NCBI GenBank assembly: GCA_002372135.1
Contig: DFIN01000018.1
Coordinates: 9,466 to 37,511, forward strand
Length of the DNA: 28,046 nucleotides
Reading direction: 5' to 3'
Source of the DNA: Bacteroidales bacterium UBA3696
Lineage (GTDB): Bacteria; Bacteroidota; Bacteroidia; Bacteroidales; Paludibacteraceae
Position 1 is the first letter of the stretch; every line of letters starts with the position of its first letter. Shown here one piece after another: positions 1 through 10,500 of the stretch. Below the pieces are notes generated by a model. The model had not been told where the DNA came from. It worked only from the letters and a program-made list of their open reading frames with translations, and made no database searches. The position numbers and the translations under genes were made by a program.

Positions 1-775
1 ACTCTACGAGCGGAGCCTCTTCCATATTATTTTGCGGGATGAAGCTGACCAAACGGCGTACTTGTTCGATGGCATCTTCTTCGGTAGCCGCTACAAAGTG
101 GGTAACACCCGATTTTGTAGCGTGAACCTTAGCACCGCCTAATTGTTCAACGGTTACATCTTCGCCCGTAACGCTCTTGACTACCTTCGGACCGGTGATG
201 AACATATACGAGTTTTGCTCGGTCATCATAATAAAGTCAGTCAGGGCGGGGCTATATACAGCACCACCGGCACAAGGACCAAAGATGACGCTGATTTGCG
301 GAACGACACCGCTGGCAAGGATGTTGCGCTCGAAGATCTCGGCATAACCTGCCAAGGCGCAAGCACCCTCCTGAATACGTGCGCCGCCCGAGTCGTTCAG
401 ACCGATGATGGGGGCACCGAGTTTCATGGCTTGATCCATGACATTGCATATCTTCAGTGCCATGGTCTCGCTGAGCGATCCGCCGATAACGGTGGCATCT
501 TGTGCAAAGACAAATACCAGACGACCGTCAATGGTACCGCTACCGCAAGCCACGCCGTCGCCGAGGAATACTTTTTTCTCCATCCCGAAGTCGTGGCAAC
601 GATGGGTGAGGAACATGTTCACTTCTTCAAATGAACCTTCGTCGAGGAGCATGTTGATACGCTCGCGGCAGGTGTAGCAACCTTTCGCATGGTGTTTTTC
701 GATGGCTGCTTCGCCTCCACCGGCTTTGGCCTTCTCGCGGTTCTCGATGAGTTTCTCTAATTTTTTGGTATCCAT
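1..775 (-). CDS. mmdA: Methylmalonyl-CoA decarboxylase alpha / acyl-CoA carboxylase carboxyltransferase subunit (5' part)
   Basis: This is the N-terminal 258 residues of a biotin-dependent carboxyltransferase; the gene runs off the left edge. The start is the ATG at 773-775 and the protein begins MDTKKLEKLIENREKA. Family signatures visible in order are RERINMLLDEGSFEE near residue 42, the loop DSGGARIQEG, the segment GPCAGGAVYSPALTDF, and FITGPKVVKSVTGE. The glycine-rich loops are those that hold acyl-CoA and the carboxybiotin site in crotonase-fold carboxyltransferases. In Bacteroidales this protein is normally the alpha subunit of methylmalonyl-CoA decarboxylase or the beta subunit of propionyl-CoA carboxylase. 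It interconverts methylmalonyl-CoA and propionyl-CoA in the cytoplasm together with membrane and biotin-carrier subunits. It lies 10 bases downstream of mce, so the two are surely one operon. The direction of carboxyl transfer cannot be told from this fragment. Confidence 0.92.
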   Translation of the reverse strand, partial: MDTKKLEKLIENREKAKAGGGEAAIEKHHAKGCYTCRERINMLLDEGSFEEVNMFLTHRCHDFGMEKKVFLGDGVACGSGTIDGRLVFVFAQDATVIGGSLSETMALKICNVMDQAMKLGAPIIGLNDSGGARIQEGACALAGYAEIFERNILASGVVPQISVIFGPCAGGAVYSPALTDFIMMTEQNSYMFITGPKVVKSVTGEDVTVEQLGGAKVHATKSGVTHFVAATEEDAIEQVRRLVSFIPQNNMEEAPLVE

Positions 776-785
776 AGCGGTTTTC

Positions 786-1199
786 TTATTTAGGTTGTTC
801 ACACAGCTCGGTCAGTACGCTCTTTGTGCTCTTGGGGTGCAGGAAAGCAATCATCAAGTTTTCAGCACCTTTTCGAGGTGCTTTGTCGATGAGTTGGATG
901 CCGGCAGCCTCTGCTTCTTTGAGGGCTTCAGCCACGTTTTCCACATTGAATGCCACGTGGTGAACACCGCCACGACCGCCGTTCTTCTCAATGAACTTAG
1001 CGATGGTGGAGTCTTCGGAAGTGGGTTCAAGCAGTTCAATCTTGGTTTGTCCTACTTTAAAGAATGCCGTTTTTACTTTCTGGTCCTCAACTACTTCAAT
1101 GGCGTAGCAAGGGCTTCCGGTTAAGAACTCGAAGAAGGGCGCAGCCTCTTCAATGCTGGGAACAGCAATTCCCAAATGCTCAATGTGAGTAGGTTTCAT
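786..1199 (-). CDS. mce: Methylmalonyl-CoA epimerase
   Basis: A 137-residue VOC (glyoxalase) fold protein, the usual size for methylmalonyl-CoA epimerase. It interconverts the (R) and (S) forms of methylmalonyl-CoA, linking the B12-dependent mutase to the decarboxylase encoded just downstream. The start MKPTHIEHLGIAVPSIEEA carries the first metal-ligand histidine (His8). The second candidate ligand is Gln51 in VGQTKIELLEP. The pair His80/His81 in GGVHHVAFNV and Glu131 in VLTELCE complete the expected two-histidine, Gln, Glu set by position. The C-terminal KGAENLMIAFLHPKST is also typical of the family. It is the first gene of the mce-mmdA operon, with a good promoter about 50 bases upstream of its start. 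No mutase gene is visible in the window. Confidence 0.93.
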   Translation of the reverse strand: MKPTHIEHLGIAVPSIEEAAPFFEFLTGSPCYAIEVVEDQKVKTAFFKVGQTKIELLEPTSEDSTIAKFIEKNGGRGGVHHVAFNVENVAEALKEAEAAGIQLIDKAPRKGAENLMIAFLHPKSTKSVLTELCEQPK

Positions 1200-1244
1200 A
1201 ATAAAGTGTTTTATGTTGATTTTACTTTAAGCCAAAAATCGGCG

Positions 1245-1275
1245 CAAAATTACGGCGACTTTTGCGGTACAACAA
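1245..1275 (-). promoter_or_regulatory. Promoter of mce-mmdA
   Basis: On the minus strand there is a TTG (1273-1275 as CAA) and, 20 bases on, TAATTTTG (1245-1252 as CAAAATTA). This matches the Bacteroidota sigma factor pattern of TTTG or TTG at -33 and TAnnTTTG at -7. Transcription would start near 1238, giving a leader of about 39 bases before the mce ATG. Confidence 0.7.
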
Positions 1276-1447
1276 GTGTTTTTTGATTTTTATTTTCGGC
1301 TGTGAAAAAGTGGCTGAAATTGCTCTGTAAATCGGCTGTTTTGTTAGTAAATCTAAGTGTCAGTTTCGTTTGTAAATCTTAATAAATGACATTTTTTTTG
1401 GGTATTTCTCGTGTAAATAGTACTCTCTTTCTTAACAAAAGTATTTT

Positions 1448-1475
1448 TTTGCGTGGTATGGTTGTCGTACTTTTG
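1448..1475 (+). promoter_or_regulatory. Candidate promoter of the giant repeat-protein gene
   Basis: TACTTTTG at 1468-1475 is a perfect -7 box of the Bacteroidota type, ending 42 bases before the ATG at 1518. The best -33 box is TTTG at 1448-1451, but the gap is only 16 bases, against 19-20 at the other promoters here. The -7 box is credible and the -33 assignment is weak. Confidence 0.5.
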
Positions 1476-1517
1476 CCGCGTTTTTTATAAGATAAGGAAT
1501 TAATGAATTGAAATAGT

Positions 1518-4500
1518 ATGAAAAAAATCTCCTTTTTTGTTTTATCTCTCCTTTTGTTTTCGAGTGTAGCCCTGTGGGCGCAGCAGTTGCCGGATCCGCA
1601 TTTTGAGGATTGGTCAAGTTCGTTCAACGGGGATGCCCAACCTAAGTATTGGCACGGAAGCAACGTGTCGCAGGTGGGGGTTAAGTTTACGTTTCTTTTC
1701 AAGCGCGATGGTCGCACGGGAAGTTGTGCGTATGTAGGCAATCGCGAGGTGGGGGCCATGGGCATTACCGAGACGGCTCCCGGCTACTTCGGCTTAAGTT
1801 CGGCGTGGAACTACCTGGACGGTATCAAAACGAGCACCGGTTGTGGCGGAATGGAAGGTGGTTATGCGTTTACTAATCGTCCGGATACGATGTCTGTCTG
1901 GATTCGCCGTACGGGTAGCGATTGGAGTAAAGAGGATTTTAACCTCATTTACTACGCTTGGAAAGGGCGGAGTAGAGGTGATAAGTATAAATCAAAGGGC
2001 GGGTCTTGCGAGAGTACGCAGCACTACAACGAGGAGTGCGACATCCGTTCGTCAACCAATCCAAATCCTTGCGGAACAGCCGTTTATGCTACGCAGATAG
2101 CCGAAGGGTGGTATCGTGCTCGTGCGCAGTATAACGAGTGGACCAATATTCGTATCCCGATTTATTATATGACGGACGACAAGCCGGAGATGATCAATGT
2201 CATTTTCTCGGGAAGTAATTATCCCAATGCGAGAAACAGCAGTGGTCTGTATGCCGGCAACGGGTTGTATGTGGACGATGTGGAACTCATCTATTCAAGC
2301 AAGATACAGAAACTTTATATTGACGGCGTGGTATGGAACGGCTTTAATCCGAATACGGAGGAAGAGCAAGTGTATTCGTTGGGCGAGAGTGCTACCAAGA
2401 TTCCGGAAATCTATGCCATGCGCGGATCGGGAACGCTGACGAACTCTTTTTCTGAGACAACCACGTTCTCCGGTCGTCGTTTAGGTTCCGATGAATTGAC
2501 CATCAAGAAGGGTGGAGTGGACGAAGTTACCACGCTGACCGTCAAAGCCGAAGATGGCAGCAGCACGATGACCTATCGCATTCGTTTTGTGAAGCAAGCC
2601 TCTTCAAATGCCTATTTGGCAGGCATCATGGTGAATGGCAAAGAAAAGGCGGGCTTCAATCCTTATTCAAGCGAGGTAGAGGTGGAGTTGCCATACGGTA
2701 CAACGGCTGTTCCCACGATTGAGCCTATTGGTCAGGAGGATGCACAGACGTTTGAGGTTATGCCTGCCGAGTCGCTTTCGGGAGTTACCACTATCCGTGT
2801 TACGGCTGCCAACGGCACCTCGCAACGTACTTATACAGTGCGCTTCAAAGTGGCTTTACTTAGCGATAATTCGCTCAAGGATATATTGGTGAACGGTTCG
2901 TCCGTGGCAGGTTTTATGCCGGAGCAAACGACGTATCGTGTATCTTTGCCTTTGAGTACCACGGCTATACCTACCGTTAAGGCTGTTTCTGCCTATCCCG
3001 ATGGCGAACAAACGATACAATATAAAGCCCCTGACCAGTTGGATGGCGGTATGTATCAGATTCTTGTGAGCACGCCCGGTAATACATCCCCGCGAATTTA
3101 CAAACTCAATTTCCGTTTGGAGGCATCCACGTATAGCCGTTTGAAAAACATTACGTTAGACGGTGTATCGGTAGAGCGTTTTGATCCGGAGCAGTTTACG
3201 TACTATGTAACGCTTCCGATGGGAAGTACTTCTATTCCGCAGGTTGAGTTTGAAAAAGGCGATGAGTATCAGACCGTAACGGTTGCTCCTTCGGGCGTGA
3301 ACGGAACGACCCTGATTACCGTAGTGGCTGCCAGCGGGGCGCAATCGGTGTATAAGATAATCTTCACCACACCCTTGTCTGATGTTTCGTTGTTGGAAGG
3401 AATCTATCTGAATGGTGTCTTGGTGGAAGGGTTTGAGCCCAATACGCGAATTTATCAGATTGCTATGCCTGTAGGTTCTACCGAAGCCGATTTTCCGGTT
3501 ATTACTTGGCAGACGATGGATGAATACGAGAAGGTGGATATCACGTATGGCGGCATCAATGGCACAACCCGTCTGACCGTAACGGCCGGCGATGGTACCA
3601 CTACACAATATCAGTTGCAGTTCTCTGTGGCGCAGGATAATGTGGATTATCTCACGATGATTTATTTGGACGGTGAGCCTTTGCCCGACTTTGATAAGGA
3701 TGTGACGGCTTATACGCATCAATTGGCTGCTTCAGCCACAACCCGTCCGGAGGTAACCTATGACAAGGGAAGTGCCTATCAAACGGTAACGGAACGTAAA
3801 CCTACCGGTTTGACGGGGGACTATGTTCTCACTGTTCGCCCGCAGAGCGGAGCCACCCGCAAATATACCATCACCTTTACACAGCAGCAGTCCGGCAACT
3901 CGCAATTGCAGATGATTCAAGTAGGCGGTGTGGATTTGGCGGGATTTGACCCAGCTACGTTTGCTTATACCGATACACTGCCTGCCGGTCAGAGTACCAT
4001 CCCGGAGGTGGTGGCTGTGCCGCAAGAAGCCACGCAAAAAGTGGTATCTGTTCGTGAGGGCAATGTCTATACCATTACCGTTACGGCTCAAAGCGGTGCC
4101 ACGAGCGTCTATACCATCCGGTTTGTGATTCAGAAGTCGGAGAGTGCCTTCCTCAATATGATCTATTTGGACGGCGATTCGTTAGACGGATTTGACAAGA
4201 ACACCTTGTCCTATACCTATCAACTGCTTAGTGCTACCTGTCCCCGTATCACGGTGGAACCTGCTGACGAGGGTCAACAAGTGGCAATCACCTCTCCTTA
4301 TGGGGTGGGACAAGCGCAAATCTATGTGCAACCCGAGCAAGGGGCTCCGAATATCTATACTATTGATTTTGTGGCAGGCGAGGCTGCTTCGTTGCAGTTG
4401 GCAGGTATTGAGATAGACGGCACACCGCTATCTACTTTCTCGCCTGAGGTGTATGCCTACACCATTCCGTGTGGTAGTACGTTGCCGACCGTATCGGCAA

Positions 4501-7500
4501 TAACGGCAGCGGGTCAGGATGCACAGGTCTTGACGCAAGGGAATGTGGTTACTATCTACGTACAGAGTGGCGCAGAAACGAGCCGTTACGTCCTGACTTT
4601 TGAACACGCTGTATCAGCCGATTGTAGTCTGTCGGCCATCTTGATAGACGGCACGCCTTTGGCTACTTATCTACCTGATACGTATGCATATACAGTTCCG
4701 TTGCCCGCAGGTAGCGAGTTGCCCGCTGTTACGTACATTGCCGCGAATGAACTGCAAACCATCTATATGGGGCAAGTGCAGGAGGCTGCCACGCAGATCG
4801 TCGTGGTGGCAGAAGATGGCATAACACAGCAGACATATACGGTCACGTTCCAAGTGGAACCCTATTCGGATGCACGGTTGCAGGATATGACGTTGGAAGG
4901 TGTGTCGTTTACGTATGATGAGGATACCTACGATTATTATATCGACTATGCAGCCGGTCAGACTTTGCCCGAATTGCATATCGTCCCCAAGACAGGTCAG
5001 ACGACGATGGTTAATACGGTAAGTGATTCAATACAGCAGGTACTTGTATTGGCGCAAAGTGGAGACCGTGCCGTTTATACCGTTCATTATCGTCGTATCC
5101 GTTCGTCGGAGGCGCGCTTGCAAGCCATCCGCATCAATAACGATGATTTAGCGGGATTTGATCCGGACATCACTCATTATGTGGATTCGCTTGCATGGCG
5201 CACGAAGGACATGCCATCTATCCAACCCGTAGGGATGCTGACCAATCAGACCATCACTACCTATCGCAGTAAGGCGGGCGGTACGACCCGTATTCATGTA
5301 GTGGCACCCGATGGCTTTACCACGAAGGATTATTATGTGTCTTTCCCGCTTCCTCAATCGGACAATACAGCCTTGCAAGACCTATATATATTGACTGATT
5401 TGAGCGGAGTGGAGTTGACACCTGCTTTCAGTGCTGAAGAAACGGACTATACCGTATCGTTGCCTTACGGAACGACTGCCGCACCGGCTATTCGATACGA
5501 AAAGGCGGAAGCCGAGCAAACGGTAAGTCAAACGATTCGTACCGTAGGCGATACATCCATTATTACGGTTACTGCCGAGAATGGAGATACCCGTACCTAC
5601 CGCATTGCTTTTATAGTGGACACTCCGCATAAGGATAACCGTTTGACCGCCATACGTATTGCCGAGACTGGCGAGAGTCTGGATGTAACTATCGATGAGG
5701 AACAGCGTGATTTCACAGTTCACTTGCCCTACGGCACTCGCACTATGACCGTTGCTTACGACAAGATGTACGAAACGCAAACGGTAGTGGTAAAGGCGGG
5801 CGGTGTGAATGCACCGACGCAAATCGTAGTGAAAGCCAATGTGGACACCGTGCCCGACGAGGTTTATACTCTGACACCCGTTGTCCCGACTGCCGATCCT
5901 GCCGTGCTGACAGACCTCGAAGTGAACGATGTGACCATCAGCGGGTTTGAAAGCGAACGGTTCAGTTATATAGTCAATGTAAGCGGTACGCCGGTGGTAC
6001 GCTATACGTTGGCTGAAGGGGCATCGATAACCGTTTTGGAACAGTCGATCAAGCACTGGCAAGCAGAAGTAACTTGTGGCGGTCGCACCAATGTCTATGA
6101 CTTGTGGTACTATTATCCGGCGGATGTCATTCCGAACGCTGACTTTACGGAATGGACCAAAGCCGATACCTATACCAAAGCGGACAAACCCGTAGGTTGG
6201 AGTTGTGTGGCAGATGCCGTAAGCAATCAGGCTGCGTTCACACCTGATGACTTGGCTTCCAAAAGCGGTTCATCGGTGGTTAACCTGAAAACGATCTATA
6301 GTTGGGCAGGTGGTGGAGATACGCCCGGATATATAACCTTGGGTCGCGTCAGTGGCAGTTGGGGTATAGCCGGTAACTCCAGTTTCACTATCAGCGGCGG
6401 TATATCGTTCCACAACAGCCCCGACACCATGAAAATCAACTACCACCTGAAGCAGGTAAAGGATAGAAACCAAATTCTTTATACGCTGACAGGTATCAAC
6501 GGTACGAAGGTAGCTGAATGGAACAATTCCACCACGACCGGCGGTTTTGAGACCTACACCTACGACTTGACCGAAGCCAATTCAGTGGCAGGGTATCCGA
6601 CATTCTTGAACATTACGCTCAACTCGTTCTATCAAATCAACCGTGCCAATGCCACCATAGGCGGAACGCGTGCCGAGATGTTGGTGGACTGGATTAGCAT
6701 GGTTTATAACAAGAACCTAACCAGCATTACGGTTAATGGTATAGCCGCGTCTCGCTCAGGTGATGAGTTCACCGTCACCCTGACCGATCCCGAGGCTGTG
6801 GAAGTGCCGCAATTAGCCTTCACGGGCGAGGTAAATGACCAGGCTCGTCAGATTACTTGGTCAGCGGAAGTGGTAGATGAAGACTATGCCGTTCGTACAG
6901 CCGCCATCCGCAACTTTGCGGAGAATGGCTCAGACTACAATGATTATACCCTATATGTACGTCGTCCGCTATGCTCCCAAAACACGATGGATAGTCTCTA
7001 TATCAACGGCGCACGCTACAACTCGTTCGTGCCGACTACGACCGACTACACCATTCATTTGACTACAGCTGAACATTTGCCCGACCTGCAAGTCTTCCCC
7101 GCGTCAAGCCGGCAGACATTGACCACAACTTATTCGGCTACCGAAGCCACCATCACAGTAACTCCCGAGTATGGCGAATCGACCGTTTATACCATTCATT
7201 TCGTAGTGGATAAGAACGATGATACTTCGCTGACGGCTCTAACGGGAGTTACAGCCTTTGACCCCGCACAAACGTCCTATACCTTTGAAGGGGATAGTCT
7301 GCCTGATTTCTTCTTTGGTAAGGCACATGATATGCAAATCGTAGAAGTCGCCAATGGGGTGATTACGGTTACAGCCGAGGACGGTTCGCAAGGCACTTAT
7401 ACGATAACCCTCGTTCCACGCGCCTATACGACCTCTGCACAATTAAGTGAATTGGAATTGGACGGCACGCCGTGGCAGGACTTTGATGCCAACACCTATA

Positions 7501-10500
7501 CCTATACGCACGAAGCACCGCAGACGATCCGATATACCCATATCGATTGGCAAGATTCGATCGTTTACACCCAAAATGAAGCGGGTATGACTTGGACACT
7601 ATATGGTCTACCTGCCGGTACAAGTCATACGTACCAATTGCTCTATCCGACCGACTACTCCGACAATACCCAACTCGCCGGTATTTATGTTAATGACCAA
7701 CTGCTTGAAGGGTTTGACAATGCGATATCGGATTATACATTGGAATCGGATACGGCGCTTATGCTGCAAGTGGTTAAAGCCGAAGAAGGACAAAAACTGG
7801 AAATCGTGGAGGCGGATAGCATCTATACCATTCGTGTAACGGCAGAGGATGGTAACTTGGCCACCTATACGTTGCGATTGACTCCCCATCTTAGTGATAA
7901 CTCGTATTTGGAAATGATTTATTTGGACGGTGTGGAGGTAGAAGGTTTCCGTTCGGATTCCACCTATTATGTGGTTACTTTGCCCGCACCTATTGTCAAA
8001 GAGGTTGAACCTGCAATGCCAGCCATTACGTACCTGCTTAGTCAACAGCAAGCCCAAGTGGAGGTGCAAACAGGCAGACTGGGCGAGTCTTCCTATCTGA
8101 TTGTCACGGCGGAGAACGGCTCCACGACTACCTACGAGTTGCTTATACAAGCCGAGCCGAGCCACAATGCCGACTTGACCGGTATCATCATCAACGGAGT
8201 GCCGGTTGACCGTTTTGAGAAGGGAAGACACTACTATTCCACATGGGCTCCCTCGTCCGACATTGCGATTGACTGGACAGCCGATGACCAATTCCTCACC
8301 GTGACCACAGATAGTACCCACTACGCTTCTACGGTGGAATATAACCTGCACGTAGTTGCGCAAGACGGTGTTACTTCTCAAGACTATAAGGTGGAGATCT
8401 TTGTGGAGTTTGTGCCCAACGATGCACGGTTGGCAAATATCCTATTGGATGGTATTGAACTAAACGACTTTGAGCGCACCATCAACCATAAGTTGGTATT
8501 TGACCCGGATAACAATACCTATCTGGTGAACTTGCCTGCTACTACCACTACGTTGCCGCAAGTCAGTGCCCAACTGATGATGGACGGGCAGAAAGTGGAT
8601 ATCGCCGTGCTGAATAACAAGGTCAACCTGACCGTTACCGCCAAGGACGGCATAACGCAGGTTGTCTATACCGTAGAGTTTGCCATTCCGCTCTCGTCAG
8701 TGGCCACGTTGGAGAAGATTTATTTGGACGGCGAACTGATGACGGGTTTTGCCCCCAATGAGTATTATTACTTCGTCGAACTTCCTGTGGGCGAAGTGAA
8801 TCTGCCGGAAGTCGTAGTGCAAAAGCATGAAACAGCGCAGACCGTGGCTATCACGCAGGCGGATGCGTCTTCCATGCGCGCTTCGGTATTGGTTACCGCC
8901 GAGGATGGCGTGTCGCAGGCTACCTACAACATCGTCTTTGCTTTCCAAGTAAGCAGCAATTGCGACTTGCAAATGCTCTATCTGGATGGCGATACACTGA
9001 CCTATATGCAAAACGGCGATACGCTCTCGTTTGATAAGGCACTGCACAACTATTCCATTGTACTGCCGGTAGGAACGACCTTCTATCCCGACCTCACTTG
9101 GGAGGCAGATGACCAGTGGCAAACCATAGACACCGTCACCATCAGTCAGACTGCTTCTTCCAAGATACAGCAAGTCTATGTAACGGCTGCAACCGGACGC
9201 CAGAGCGTTTATACCGTCAATATGGAGATCCGCCAATCCGATAATACACGCCTAAGCCAACTCTTTATTGACGATAGACTGATTGCAGATTTTGATCCCG
9301 ACCAAACGGACTACTTCTATACCGTAGCAGCAGGTACCACCCGCTTGCCGAAGGTGGATTATGAAGCAGGAGATGCCTATCAGGTTATTCGTATGGATAC
9401 GCTGGTGGACCGTCTGCCCGGACAAAAGTCGTTGGAGAAAAAAATAGATGTAGTGGTAACAGCTCAAAACCATGCCAACCGCACCTATACCGTTCATTTC
9501 CCGATGATGCTTTCCAGCGAATCGCTCCTCTCTATGATATGGAAAAACGGACAGCCTTTGGAAACATTCAACAAGGACGTGTTTGACTATACCATAGAAG
9601 TTCCCTACAATGCCGAAGGCGAGCGGACGATGCCTGCCATCACCGTCAGCAAAATGGAAGAAGAGCAGAATGTGGACATTGTGGCTGAAGGCGACAGCAT
9701 CATACTTATCAAGGTGCTGGCAGAAGACGGCGTGCATACCGATACCTATCGCGTTATCTTCAACTATGGTCGCTCGCCGATTACTGCGTTGCAAGACATC
9801 ATGGTGGCAGGACAATCGCTCGTTACTTTCCATCCAGATACCATGAGTTACACCATCTACCTCTTTGAGCAAGATACATTACCTGAAGTGGAGTGGGTAA
9901 AAGCCGACCCGATGCAGTCCATCTCCGTCATGAAGTTTGATACCACCGACGTGAACGGCAACCGCAATGTAACGATGAGTTGCACCGTGACCGCGCCTGA
10001 CGAAGAAAATGCAGCCGACTATTCCGTCTATTTCAAATTCTCCCTCACAGTACAAGACACCATGGCTCTCAGTGCCGCCCTTGATTCGCTCTATGTGCGC
10101 GGGTTGCCCGTGAATAAGGAAAACGGCTTTGATAAAGACTTTATGTCCGACACACTTGACTATGCAATGACCCCGTATCCGATGGACGCTCCTGCTACCA
10201 TCTTCTTTGATACAACGGACATCTCCTTTGTAACTCGCGACCCGCTGGCAAGACACGGGTATGAAGTGGCGTCGCGCCTTACCGAAGATAGTATGGAAAT
10301 TGAGCGGGTCATCCGGCTCTACATTTCCGACCACAAAGGGCAAACCACCAATCAATATACCCTCACCCAGCGGATGGACCTCAGTCACGATAGTACCGTA
10401 ACCGCTATATTATTGGACGGCGAACCGATGTGGAACTTTGACCCCGAGGTACATTCCTACCAAGTTTCTATAAAGGGCAAAGTGCCGGGTGTAACCTACG

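Larger units (their letters stand above)
1200..1517. other. Divergent intergenic region between mce and the giant repeat-protein gene
   Basis: These 318 bases hold no convincing gene. They are strongly AT-rich with several T runs. The mce promoter lies at 1245-1275 and a candidate promoter for the giant gene at 1448-1475. Between them, GTAAATC occurs at 1327-1333, 1347-1353 and 1372-1378, and GTAAATA at 1413-1419. These copies could be a regulator site, but their spacing (20, 25, 41) is uneven and AT-rich sequence yields such words by chance. Just before the giant gene there is a start-stop mini reading frame (ATG AAT TGA, 1503-1511) behind an AAGGA at 1494-1498. Confidence 0.5.

Noticed and set aside
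702..1124. Plus-strand frame of 140 codons over mce
   Set aside because: The minus-strand frame has all the epimerase landmarks and the metal-ligand residues; the plus frame is a shadow.
7608..8381. Long antisense reading frame (257 codons) inside the giant gene
   Set aside because: It and several others (for example 5382-6062 and 9252-9872) lie opposite an intact repeat-coding frame, have no recognisable domain and are rich in His, Arg and Ile, as expected of a shadow frame.
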